This document shows, piece by piece, positions 1 to 8,347 of a stretch of DNA of 28,365 nt. The first letter of the stretch is position 1; every line of letters starts with the position of its first letter. This DNA comes from an uncultured Vampirovibrio sp. (GTDB taxonomy: Bacteria; Cyanobacteriota; Vampirovibrionia; Gastranaerophilales; Gastranaerophilaceae): NCBI GenBank assembly GCA_910579975.1, contig CAJTWU010000020.1:1-28365 (forward strand). Reading direction: 5' to 3'. Position numbers and translations under genes: made by a program. The notes under the pieces were generated by a model that searched no databases, was not told the origin of the DNA, and saw only the letters and a program-made list of their open reading frames with translations.

Positions 1-217
1 CGCTTCAAAATTTATTGTCAACATCTATTTTTTTGAAGTTTTACATTTCGTTACATTGTATGTTTAGAGAATTTCAAAGTTCTTTAGATATTGCTATCTT
101 TATATTTCGGCCTATTGTGTAAACCATTTTCTTCACGTGCATTTTTCAGCGCGTTCCATCATTATAAAACAGAAAATATTAAAAATCAAGTGCTTTGATT
201 AATTTTTTTTCGATTAA
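1..217. other. Non-coding left edge
   Basis: No convincing gene is visible here. The longest open stretches are a few dozen codons with no ribosome site. A TTGACA hexamer lies on the minus strand at 21-16 and could be the -35 box of a gene running off the left edge, but its -10 would lie outside the window. A weak stem (AATCAA at 184-189, TTGATT at 195-200) followed by eight T at 203-210 resembles a poor plus-strand terminator. Confidence 0.4.
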
Positions 218-259
218 ATAAAAAACACCTGATATATAAGGATATCAGGTGTTTTTTAT
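218..259 (-). terminator. Rho-independent terminator of the autotransporter gene
   Basis: A perfect 18-bp inverted repeat (218-235 with 242-259) has a 6-base loop and A/T-rich outer arms. It lies 15 bp past the autotransporter stop codon. Read on minus, the stem ends in a T-run; the plus strand is similar, so it may work in both directions. Confidence 0.9.
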
Positions 260-273
260 TTTTTTAATCTTGA

Positions 274-3200
274 TTATTTACCAATCATGAAATTAAATCC
301 AGCTTGGAAACCAACACCAGTCCTACCTACATTTCTCAATACTGCTTGTAAGTAACCTGAAGCTCGGTCGGTAAAGCGCTTATTAATACCCAAACCATAT
401 TGAATATAACCGCGTTCCATCTCAACTTGCGGTAATCCTACATTACCAGCTCTACCACCGCATGCTCCATTAATATTATACATATATTGCAGTGTACCGT
501 ATGCACTGAAAGTATCTTTTTCCCAAATTAAGTTTAATCCCGGTGCGATATTAACACCATTTAAATCTCCAGCCATCATGCCCATTTGACCAAACTTTGA
601 GTGCCAATTCTGCTGCCCAAAGTAGTTGTAAGAAACAAATAAGTTTGGCTGCAATACCCAATCTTTATGTAATCTTATATTATAAGCAGCTTTTGTTGCA
701 GCACCGGCAAAATAGTTGAATGTATTATCACTAAAGCCATGAACATCCATTGCATTGTCATAAATACCACCATAAGCTAACGCACCTAAAATCACATTAT
801 CTTTATACCATGTGCCAAGGAAACCAGCCTGTCCACCATTTTGATATTGTCCCATGTGTGCAAAAGTCTGGTGCGCTCCATTGTAACCAACATAAGCTGT
901 AGGCATGAACTTCCAACCATTTTTCAATTCTTTCAAACCAAAATCTGCACCGATTAATGCTCCATAAGCATTATTGCCTACTCGGCCTAAATTGTTATTC
1001 ATCTGAAGGTTTTCAAATGTACCATACATCTTGTACCATAATCCACCATCTTTTCTTGAATATTGGTATGGAGCAAACAATGGTGATTCAGCAGCATATC
1101 TGTTAGCCATCATGCCTCCATCTTCTTCTTTGAAGCTTGGGAGCACCATTGAATGAGTAAATAACATGTCACTAATATTTAATTGGTTCATCCATTGTGC
1201 AACTGTTGCAACCTGACCTCTAAATACTTGCGGATTATATTTAACCAAATCTAATGTATAGTTGCTGCCAACATGATTTTTCATAATCATGCCTGTAGCT
1301 GGATCTATCATAGGAAGTCCGGTTGAAGGATCAATAATATTTTCATATTCCTCATTTTTATTCAATTGATACCAACCAATTGGAGTAAAGGTTGTATCTT
1401 TTGTAACTTCAATATTATTTAAAAGGGCATTTCCATCTTCATCCAAGAAGATATCTTTCAATTTAATATGTCTATCAATTGGCGCATCCCAACCATAAAC
1501 ATCACCGCCTAAACCCCATTGATTTATGTAAACGGTTGCATCTTCAGAAATAGAATTAATTCTGAATGTATCATTATCTTTTTTCTTATTACTTCGTGCT
1601 AAAACATCAATATTGAAGTTAGCCTGATTAATTTTACCATCACCTGTTGCAAGAACAATTGAACCTATTTTTGATTCACTAATTTCACCATTCATAACAT
1701 CTACTAAAGCTGCTTGAATAGTACCATCAGGATTTTGAATTGCAGTTGCAGAAAGTGTATCCAGAGTAAATTTACCGCTACCAAGTACAAATTTAGAGTA
1801 TTCATCGATGGTCATGTTACCACCACTGATTACTTCATGCTCACCATCGCCATAAACTGTTAATACTGAACCTGTTGTACCGTCATCACCTTTAGTTATA
1901 CTAATATTACCGCCGCTAATAGAACTTTCAGTACCCAATATTAGATTAGAATCATTATAAAGATTTAAATTACCGGTGCTTTGTGTCAAAGTAGCTGTAT
2001 CCGATGATTTAGTAAGATGATTTGCATTAATGGTACCGCCATTATTAATAATATTACCGTTCCATTGGTCTGCACTATCAAGGTTCAAAGTAGAACCTTC
2101 TAATTTCAAATTAGCATCTTTTTGTATATCAATAGCTACAGCATCAGCAATACTACCTTCTTTAAATGTAAGATTAGAACCGGCTAATAAGTTCAAATTA
2201 CCGGCATCAGCTTTAATAATCAAACCTGAATCAACAGTCTTACCATAATTTAAAGTTCCGCCTTCTGATAATGTAACAGTAGGTGCACTACCAGTCATTT
2301 TATCATTATCATCTATTGCAACTTTACCGCCATTACTAACTTTAATATTACCGCCAAGTTCCATTGCAACAGCTTTTTCTATATAGCTTTCTCCCTGAAT
2401 ATCCAAGTCTTTATCACCCAGAAGTAATACACCGTTATTTGCTAATAGTGTACCGGTCTGATCTAAACCTTTAACATCAAGAATTGTAGCATTAGCGGGT
2501 ATATTATCTAAATCTTCAACTTCTGTTGGTCCAGCTGTACCCAAAATTATTTTACCATTCCAGGTATCACCAGCATTAAGCTCTACTTTACCGCCATTTT
2601 GAATATTTAGTGTTGAATTTTCTTGAATATTTGTAACAACGGCATCTGCAATTGAACTACCAGAACCAATATTTAAAACTCCTCCATTTTCTGCAAGAGT
2701 TAAATTACCAGCAGTTGCAATAAGCTGACCATTACTTCCAACATTATCAACTACTAATGAACCTGAGTCTAAAGTTACAGAACCTATCCAAGAATCATTG
2801 GAATTTAATGTAACATCAGCTCCAGCAATATTTAATGTAGAAGTATTTGCAATTGAAACTTTTGCTGTTTCATTAATTATACCGGATATAGTTTTTAAAG
2901 TTGTTAAAGGAGATTTATTACCAATATTAATTGTACTTTCTATATCAGCCCCATTAACACTTAAAATATTAGTATCACCATTGACATTAATAGTACCGCC
3001 TAACACATCCTGTTGAGCTGTTACTGTTATAGTAGAACCATTGGACATTTCAACAGTTCCCTTGTTAATAAGATTTGCTGTTTCCAGTTTTGAACCAGCA
3101 CCATTATTAATCAAAGTTTTATTGTTATTAAATGTCTCGGTTTTAATAGTTTGATTATTTGTTAAAGTACCGTTATTTGTAATCGTATTTTGATTTATTG

Positions 3201-6200
3201 AACCGTTATTAGTACCTGTTGTATTAATAGTAATATTGCCTGTATTTTTAGTATCTGTAATTGAACCGTCATTATTTAATGTTCCGGCTATAATTACTCC
3301 GGTATTATCGAGAGTTCCAGATGTGATATTTACAACGGACTGTGTAATATTCCCAGCATTTATACTTCCGCCGCTAATATTAATTTTTCCGTTTGCACCA
3401 TCAATAACACTACCGGCTGCATTATTAATAACAGCTGTTATAACATTATTATTTGTAATGGTTCCATCATTCTTTAATAGTTCTTTAACATTTAGGGCTG
3501 CACTATTAGTAAAGTGACCTGAAATATTAACATTATCCTGAGTGATACTTCCTGTACTTGAACCGTTATTGATATTTAAAGTTCCTTCTCCTGTAATAAC
3601 TGAAGAATTCGTAAATGTACCAGAAGAAGTAATTATACCTGAGTTAACCAAATTATTGTTCAGTTTAACGTCTGATTGTTCAATTTTACCGGTATTAGTA
3701 CCTCCGCTAATTGTAATATTACCAGAACCTTTAATATCAGCTGTATTATTAATAACTGCTGCTATAATTTCATTTGTATTATTAATAGTACCTGTATTTG
3801 ATAACGTTCCTTTTGTTTCCAGTTTTGCTCCATTATCAAAACTTCCGCTTATTGTCACATTATTCTGCGTAATTGAACCGGTACTGGAACCATTGTTTAT
3901 TGTTAAACTTCCAGTATTACCTATTATAGTTCCTTTATTATCAAAATCATTCTTAGAAATGATACTTCCAGTATTATTGAGAGTTCCGGCATTAATCTTA
4001 ATATCATTTTGTTCAATAGTACCTGAATTTGAACCACCATTATTAATTATCAAACTTCCATTATCACCTGTAAAAGAATTACTATTTGTAATTGTGTCTG
4101 TAGTTACAGAGCCGTTATTGGTAAAACTAGATTGATTATTAATTGAACCGGCAATTACAGATGAACCTAATTTATTATCAAAAGTTCCTTTATTAATAAT
4201 AGAGTTTGCAACAACAGATTCATTATTATTTAAAATTCCATTATTTGTAATTACAGAATTATTATCACCTAAAGTTCCATTATTATTAAGTGTCACACCA
4301 GTTTTATTTTCAATAGCAGCAGCAATAATAGAACCTTGATTATCTAAATTGCCTATAATATTTACTGTACTTTGATTTATAACTGCATTATTAGTACCGC
4401 CTATTTCCATAGAACCTTTACCATTAATTGTTCCATCAGTCGTAGTTGAAACTTTCAAAGAACCATTGTTAGTTAAAGCATTTGAATTAGTATTTAAGGT
4501 ACCTGTTTCGATTGTTTTGTTTTCATTATTAGTAAATGAACCTGTTAAGGTAACAGATGATTGGTTTATGTTTCCAGAGTTTGAACCTCCGGCAACAGTT
4601 AAATTACCTGTACCGCTTATATTTCCGTTATTAGTAAATGATTCTGTTACTATTAAATCAGAATTATTTGCAAAATTACCATTAACAGAAACATTATTTT
4701 GTTCTATTGATGCATTGCTGCTTCCACCGGCATTTATATTAAGATTACCATTGCCGCTAATTAAAGCTTCATTTGTAAATACTCCATTAGCTGTTAAAGT
4801 TCCGTCATTAGTAAAGCTATTTTCTAAATTTACAGCATTTTGAATTATTGAACCTGTATTAGAACCACCTTTAATTGTAATGTTACCGTCACCTTGAATT
4901 GTTGAAGTGTTTTCTATTGCTTCTGCAATAATATTTCCACCTAAATTATTATTAATAGTGCCGTTATTTGTTAAATTAGTATTTGCAGTAATACTGCCTG
5001 TATTGTTTAATGTACCGTCCACAGAAACATTATTTTGAGTAATTGTTCCAGTGTTAGATCCTCCTGAAACAGTTAAGTTTCCACTACCTTTAATTACAGA
5101 CTTATTATCAAGTTCAGCTGCGATTATATTAGAAGTGTTATTAATTGTTCCACTATTAGTCAATTTCCCTGATGCTTTTAATTGTGCACCATTATTAAAA
5201 TTACCTTTTATAGAAACATTGTTTTGTTCGATTGATGCATTACTGCTTCCACCAGCATTTATATTAAGGTTACCGCCTCCGGTAATTTGAGCATTATTAG
5301 TAAATGTTCCATTTGCAGTAACATTTCCTGAATTATTTAAAGTATCATTTATCGTAATATTATTTTGAGTTATATTACCTGAATTAGTATTTGTTCCACT
5401 AATTGACAAATTACCGGTGCCTTCAATTTTAGCTCCGGCATTATTTGTTAGACCATTACTTACTGTTAAGTTTTTATCATTAGTTATGGTACCGCTATTT
5501 GACAATGTATTTGAAGACATTGTATCTTTATTAGTTATTGTTTTGCCGGCTCCGTTTGTTATTGAATTTGCAGTTAATGTCTTATTATTTACTATTGTAC
5601 CATTATTGGTAATATTTGATGTTGTATCACCTATCACATTATTATTTGTTAAGACTGCATTATTTGTTATTGTATTACCTTTTATCGAACCAGTATTTGT
5701 TAAATTACCTGTTACTGTTACAGAATTCTGTGTTATATTAGCAGAATTGTTTCCTGCAATCTCCATTGAACCTGTTCCATCTACTGTTCCACTTGTTGAT
5801 GATGTTACTTTTAGATTACTGTTATTTGTTAGTTTATTAGTTGCAGTCGACAATATTCCTGTTTCAATTTTATTAGTATTTGTTAGATTTCCATTTAATG
5901 TAATTGACGACTGATTAATCGTACCAGAATTGGAACCACTTGCGGTTAAGGTACCAGCACCTGTTATAGATGCCTTATTATCTATAGCTGCTGCGACTAC
6001 ACTTGAAGTATTAATAATATTACCATTATTAGTTAGCTTTGTTGAAGCATTTAATGATGCAGAATTGTTCAAATTACCACCGGTAACATTTACTATTCCT
6101 TGAGAAACAGTACCTGATAGAGTTGAATTACCACTACCTACTTGCAAAGAACCATCCCCTGTTATAGAGGTTGAACTTTCAATTGCATTTGCAATAATAC

Positions 6201-6381
6201 TACCATCATTATCAATTGTTCCATCAACATTTGTTAATGTACCTGAAATATCCCAAGTTTCACCACTAGCAATAGATTCACTCCCTGTGGTTGCATAATT
6301 ATCAATCGACATTGCCGATACTGTAGACATAGCACCTATCAATACAGCAGTGCACAAAAGTACACTAAATCTCTTTTCCAT
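274..6381 (-). CDS. Giant Asn-rich repeat autotransporter (type V secretion), 2035 aa
   Basis: Likely an outer-membrane autotransporter displaying a very long passenger. Residues 1-23 form a Sec signal peptide (positive MEKR start, hydrophobic core, VSA cleavage site). Residues about 30-1250 are Asn/Thr/Ser/Gly-rich repeats built on short N-N-G-T-I-x-N turns and a recurring box (G-N-L-x-I-x-G-G-S-N, then I-x-Q-N-N-V), as expected for a beta-helix. Residues 1250-1700 are less repetitive but still beta-rich. The last 257 residues (about 1779-2035, from GGLWYKMYG) alternate aromatic and polar positions like an autotransporter barrel. The protein ends FNFMIGK, with Lys rather than the usual terminal aromatic. 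GGAG lies about 10 nt before the ATG. The gene is monocistronic between its own promoter and terminator. The passenger's binding target cannot be read from the sequence; adhesion is a family-level guess. Confidence 0.88.
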   Translation of the reverse strand: MEKRFSVLLCTAVLIGAMSTVSAMSIDNYATTGSESIASGETWDISGTLTNVDGTIDNDGSIIANAIESSTSITGDGSLQVGSGNSTLSGTVSQGIVNVTGGNLNNSASLNASTKLTNNGNIINTSSVVAAAIDNKASITGAGTLTASGSNSGTINQSSITLNGNLTNTNKIETGILSTATNKLTNNSNLKVTSSTSGTVDGTGSMEIAGNNSANITQNSVTVTGNLTNTGSIKGNTITNNAVLTNNNVIGDTTSNITNNGTIVNNKTLTANSITNGAGKTITNKDTMSSNTLSNSGTITNDKNLTVSNGLTNNAGAKIEGTGNLSISGTNTNSGNITQNNITINDTLNNSGNVTANGTFTNNAQITGGGNLNINAGGSSNASIEQNNVSIKGNFNNGAQLKASGKLTNSGTINNTSNIIAAELDNKSVIKGSGNLTVSGGSNTGTITQNNVSVDGTLNNTGSITANTNLTNNGTINNNLGGNIIAEAIENTSTIQGDGNITIKGGSNTGSIIQNAVNLENSFTNDGTLTANGVFTNEALISGNGNLNINAGGSSNASIEQNNVSVNGNFANNSDLIVTESFTNNGNISGTGNLTVAGGSNSGNINQSSVTLTGSFTNNENKTIETGTLNTNSNALTNNGSLKVSTTTDGTINGKGSMEIGGTNNAVINQSTVNIIGNLDNQGSIIAAAIENKTGVTLNNNGTLGDNNSVITNNGILNNNESVVANSIINKGTFDNKLGSSVIAGSINNQSSFTNNGSVTTDTITNSNSFTGDNGSLIINNGGSNSGTIEQNDIKINAGTLNNTGSIISKNDFDNKGTIIGNTGSLTINNGSSTGSITQNNVTISGSFDNGAKLETKGTLSNTGTINNTNEIIAAVINNTADIKGSGNITISGGTNTGKIEQSDVKLNNNLVNSGIITSSGTFTNSSVITGEGTLNINNGSSTGSITQDNVNISGHFTNSAALNVKELLKNDGTITNNNVITAVINNAAGSVIDGANGKINISGGSINAGNITQSVVNITSGTLDNTGVIIAGTLNNDGSITDTKNTGNITINTTGTNNGSINQNTITNNGTLTNNQTIKTETFNNNKTLINNGAGSKLETANLINKGTVEMSNGSTITVTAQQDVLGGTINVNGDTNILSVNGADIESTINIGNKSPLTTLKTISGIINETAKVSIANTSTLNIAGADVTLNSNDSWIGSVTLDSGSLVVDNVGSNGQLIATAGNLTLAENGGVLNIGSGSSIADAVVTNIQENSTLNIQNGGKVELNAGDTWNGKIILGTAGPTEVEDLDNIPANATILDVKGLDQTGTLLANNGVLLLGDKDLDIQGESYIEKAVAMELGGNIKVSNGGKVAIDDNDKMTGSAPTVTLSEGGTLNYGKTVDSGLIIKADAGNLNLLAGSNLTFKEGSIADAVAIDIQKDANLKLEGSTLNLDSADQWNGNIINNGGTINANHLTKSSDTATLTQSTGNLNLYNDSNLILGTESSISGGNISITKGDDGTTGSVLTVYGDGEHEVISGGNMTIDEYSKFVLGSGKFTLDTLSATAIQNPDGTIQAALVDVMNGEISESKIGSIVLATGDGKINQANFNIDVLARSNKKKDNDTFRINSISEDATVYINQWGLGGDVYGWDAPIDRHIKLKDIFLDEDGNALLNNIEVTKDTTFTPIGWYQLNKNEEYENIIDPSTGLPMIDPATGMIMKNHVGSNYTLDLVKYNPQVFRGQVATVAQWMNQLNISDMLFTHSMVLPSFKEEDGGMMANRYAAESPLFAPYQYSRKDGGLWYKMYGTFENLQMNNNLGRVGNNAYGALIGADFGLKELKNGWKFMPTAYVGYNGAHQTFAHMGQYQNGGQAGFLGTWYKDNVILGALAYGGIYDNAMDVHGFSDNTFNYFAGAATKAAYNIRLHKDWVLQPNLFVSYNYFGQQNWHSKFGQMGMMAGDLNGVNIAPGLNLIWEKDTFSAYGTLQYMYNINGACGGRAGNVGLPQVEMERGYIQYGLGINKRFTDRASGYLQAVLRNVGRTGVGFQAGFNFMIGK
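4342..4614 (-). repeat. Autotransporter internal duplication, copy 2 (residues about 590-680)
   Basis: This block matches residues about 141-230 (5692-5961). Both run through INQSS, IETG-LxT, a NxLTNN-SLKV stretch, a G-GSMEI box and a second INQ/ITQ box in the same order. The offset is about 450 residues, so a large unit was duplicated on top of the short repeats. Confidence 0.7.
4672..4758 (-). repeat. Near-identical 29-residue repeat, copy 2
   Basis: Residues 542-570 contain NLNINAGGSSNASIEQNNVS, which also occurs at residues 371-390. The DNA is also highly similar, so the duplication looks recent or is kept uniform by recombination. Confidence 0.8.
5197..5283 (-). repeat. Near-identical 29-residue repeat, copy 1
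   Basis: Residues 367-395, partner of 4672-4758 at an offset of 175 residues. Confidence 0.8.
5692..5961 (-). repeat. Autotransporter internal duplication, copy 1 (residues about 141-230)
   Basis: Partner of the block at 4342-4614, with the same order of sub-motifs. The alignment was made by eye; percentage identity was not calculated. Confidence 0.7.
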
Positions 6382-6400
6382 AAATCTAACTCCACATATA

Positions 6401-6430
6401 TAATCTTAATTCTAACTATATTTAAGATTA
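6401..6430 (-). promoter_or_regulatory. Inverted repeat over the autotransporter -10, possible operator
   Basis: TAATCTTAA at 6401-6409 and its exact complement at 6422-6430 are separated by 12 bp. The right arm contains the proposed -10 hexamer of the autotransporter promoter, and the left arm lies in the early leader. A dimeric repressor site or a 5' leader hairpin are both possible. Confidence 0.45.
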
Positions 6431-6453
6431 GCATAACTGCAAGAAATTGTGAA
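6425..6453 (-). promoter_or_regulatory. Autotransporter promoter
   Basis: Read on minus: TTCACA (6453-6448), a 17-bp spacer, then TAATCT (6430-6425) preceded by an extended -10 TGC. The predicted start near 6418 leaves a leader of about 37 nt that includes the GGAG ribosome site. Confidence 0.55.
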
Positions 6454-6464
6454 GTAGTTTTCAC

Positions 6465-6499
6465 AAAAAAAATGGTACAATATCTGTACCATTTTTTTT
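6465..6499 (-). terminator. Terminator of the rubrerythrin gene
   Basis: The 9-bp stem AATGGTACA/TGTACCATT (6471-6479, 6485-6493) has a 5-base loop, extended by A6 and T8 tracts. Read on minus it ends in a T-run. The base of the stem overlaps the rubrerythrin TAA. Confidence 0.85.
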
Positions 6500-7070
6500 A
6501 AAATTTTTCAGTAAATACTTCAAAATATCCTTGAGGATGTTCACATACAGGACATTCTTTCGGAGCACATTTTGAGATTTGAATATGTCCGCATTTTCTA
6601 CAAATCCATTGCGTTTGTTCTTCTTTACTAAATAAAGTTTCAGCTTGTAGTTCATCAGCCAAAATTTCAAATCTATGAGAATGATGTTTTTCAATTTCCA
6701 AAATCCCGGAGAATAAATCAGAAATTTCATCAAAACCTTCTGCTTTTGCAACTTCTGCTCCATGTCTATAAACACTTTCCCATTCTTCACGCTCTCCTTT
6801 AGCAGCTGAAATAAGATTTTCTAAAGTTGTTCCTAATGAAAAAGGATAACTCCCTGTAACTTGCCAGTGTTCAGCTTCAGGAATATGCTTATAAAAAAGT
6901 TTTGCATGTTCTTTTTCATTTTCAGCAGTATCTAAAAAAATTGCTGAAATCTGTTCATAGCCTTCTTTTTTAGCTTTCTTTGCATAAAAAGTATAACGAT
7001 TTCTCGCTTGAGATTCTCCGGCGAACGCATTAATTAAACATTGTAAAGTTTCTGAATTTTCAAGTTTCAT
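6498..7070 (-). CDS. rbr: Rubrerythrin
   Basis: A di-iron peroxidase that reduces hydrogen peroxide in the cytoplasm of anaerobes. The four-helix ferritin-like domain (residues 1-145) shows the iron ligands: E19 in GESQARNRY, the ExxH pair E52/H55, acidic residues at 93-98, and E127/H130 in EIEKHH. The C-terminal rubredoxin-like domain has the two Cys pairs C157/C160 and C173/C176. The length (190 aa) is typical. The start is supported by AAAAGGAG ending about 6 nt before the ATG. The gene is monocistronic, with its own promoter and terminator. It implies an anaerobic or microaerophilic host exposed to oxidative stress. No residue is missing. Confidence 0.97.
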   Translation of the reverse strand: MKLENSETLQCLINAFAGESQARNRYTFYAKKAKKEGYEQISAIFLDTAENEKEHAKLFYKHIPEAEHWQVTGSYPFSLGTTLENLISAAKGEREEWESVYRHGAEVAKAEGFDEISDLFSGILEIEKHHSHRFEILADELQAETLFSKEEQTQWICRKCGHIQISKCAPKECPVCEHPQGYFEVFTEKF

Positions 7071-7104
7071 AACAATCTCCTTTTGTTAACTCAGATTAGT
7101 ATTA

Positions 7105-7110
7105 ATTATA
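7105..7110 (-). promoter_or_regulatory. Rubrerythrin -10 box
   Basis: A consensus TATAAT on minus lies about 35 nt upstream of the rubrerythrin ATG. I see no clear -35, which could mean an activator is needed. Confidence 0.4.
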
Positions 7111-7223
7111 AATTTTTTCTATTCACCAGCCGGAGAAAAATAGCAAAAATTTTATTCAGGTGTTTTAAAAATAATATGCTTAATATTTTTTAAAAAATAC
7201 TGTTAGAAAATGTTAAATTGTAG

Positions 7224-7229
7224 TAAAAT
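7224..7229 (+). promoter_or_regulatory. Possible prs -10 box
   Basis: TAAAAT followed by ATAC, about 38 bp before the prs ATG. A weak -35 (TGTTAG, 7201-7206) lies 17 bp upstream. The same TAAAATATAC string occurs before the FliI-type gene at 9514. Confidence 0.35.
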
Positions 7230-7266
7230 ATACCTATCATAATTTAATATACGAAAGGATTTTTTC

Positions 7267-8277
7267 ATGGTACTTGAAATGACTTATCCGCAGCTGGAAA
7301 GAGCTGTTAACCCTACGCACGATATCAGGTTATTTGCAGGTCGTTCGAATCCGGCTCTTGCACAGGAAATCGCTGATTATTTAGGAACAACAGTGGGTCC
7401 AATGGTTATTAAGAATTTTGCAGATGGTGAAATTTACGTTCAAGTAAAAGAAAGTATCCGCGGCGATGATGTATTTATCGTTCAACCGCTTTGCAATCCT
7501 GTTAATGAAAACCTTATGGAATTATTAATAATGATTGATGCATTCAAACGAGCAAGTGCTAAAACAATTACTGCTGTTATTCCATACTATGGTTATGCAA
7601 GACAAGATAGAAAAACATCCGGACGTGAAGCAATTACAGCTAAGCTTGTAGCTGATCTTTTAACTACAGCCGGTGCTTCAAGAGTTTTAGCTATGGATTT
7701 ACATACAGGTCAAATACAAGGTTTCTTTAATATCTTAGTTGACCATATTTTCGCAACACCAATAATAGTTGATTATGTAAAAAGTTTAAACATAAATCCT
7801 GATGAAATGGTTTGTGTATCACCAGACATGGGCGGAGCAAACAGAACAAGACACTTTGCGAAGAAACTTGACTGCCCGATTGCAATCATTGATAAACGCC
7901 GAGACAAACATAATGAAGCTATTGCAGCTCATATTATCGGAGATGTAGAAGGAAAAGTTTGTTTAATGTTTGATGATATGATAGATACAGCCGGAACAAT
8001 TTGTGAAGCTTCAAAACTTCTTAAACGTAAAGGTGCTAAAGCTGTTTATGTCGGAGCAACTCATGCGGTATTCTCAGGTCCGGCAATCGAAAGACTTAAA
8101 TCAGCACCGATTGAAGAATGTATTGTAACAAATACTATTCCTTGGAATAAAGAAGATTTACCGGAGAATGTAAAACAATTATCAATTGCGCCTTTATTAG
8201 GACAGGCGATATCAAGAATACATGATGATGAGTCTGTAAGTTCGTTGTTTGGTTTCGAAAAAGAAATGAAGGTGTAG
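7267..8277 (+). CDS. prs: Ribose-phosphate pyrophosphokinase (PRPP synthetase)
   Basis: Makes 5-phosphoribosyl 1-pyrophosphate from ribose 5-phosphate and ATP, the shared precursor for purine, pyrimidine, NAD, histidine and tryptophan synthesis. Visible family motifs are the N-terminal FAGRSNPALAQEIA and FADGE, the ATP-binding loop IPYYGYARQDRK, DLHTGQIQGFF, SPDMGGANR, DKRR, and the PRPP-binding signature DDMIDTAGTI followed by ATHAVFSGPA. The length of 336 aa is slightly above the usual 310-320 because of an N-terminal extension. AAAGGA lies 9 nt before the ATG; an in-frame ATG at 7279 is a less likely start. The gene is divergent from rubrerythrin and ends at a shared terminator with pilT. 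This is a housekeeping gene. Confidence 0.98.
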   Translation: MVLEMTYPQLERAVNPTHDIRLFAGRSNPALAQEIADYLGTTVGPMVIKNFADGEIYVQVKESIRGDDVFIVQPLCNPVNENLMELLIMIDAFKRASAKTITAVIPYYGYARQDRKTSGREAITAKLVADLLTTAGASRVLAMDLHTGQIQGFFNILVDHIFATPIIVDYVKSLNINPDEMVCVSPDMGGANRTRHFAKKLDCPIAIIDKRRDKHNEAIAAHIIGDVEGKVCLMFDDMIDTAGTICEASKLLKRKGAKAVYVGATHAVFSGPAIERLKSAPIEECIVTNTIPWNKEDLPENVKQLSIAPLLGQAISRIHDDESVSSLFGFEKEMKV

Positions 8278-8290
8278 TTAAAAATAAAAT

Positions 8291-8337
8291 AATAAAAAAA
8301 ATAAACTTTCAATTGTTGAAAGTTTATTTTTTTTATT
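8291..8337. terminator. Bidirectional terminator between prs and pilT
   Basis: A perfect 22-bp inverted repeat (8291-8312 with 8316-8337) has a TTG loop. The core AAACTTTCAA/TTGAAAGTTT is flanked by A8 and T8 tracts on both strands. It lies between two convergent genes and suits both. Confidence 0.93.
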
Positions 8338-8347
8338 ATTATTTTTA

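Noticed and set aside
16..21. TTGACA on minus as a promoter
   Set aside because: The matching -10 would lie outside the window, so it cannot be tested here.
2030..5914. Long open frames on plus opposite the autotransporter (several of 70-197 codons)
   Set aside because: They are antisense to a repetitive Asn/Thr/Gly-rich gene, are Leu/Val/Pro-rich as expected from its complement, lack ribosome sites and recur with the repeats.
4342..5961. Regularly spaced repeats as a possible CRISPR array
   Set aside because: The repeats are in frame within one coding sequence, vary in length and spacing, and are explained by protein repeats.
6461..6790. 109-codon minus frame overlapping rubrerythrin
   Set aside because: Out-of-frame shadow of the rubrerythrin gene, which has full iron-ligand motifs.
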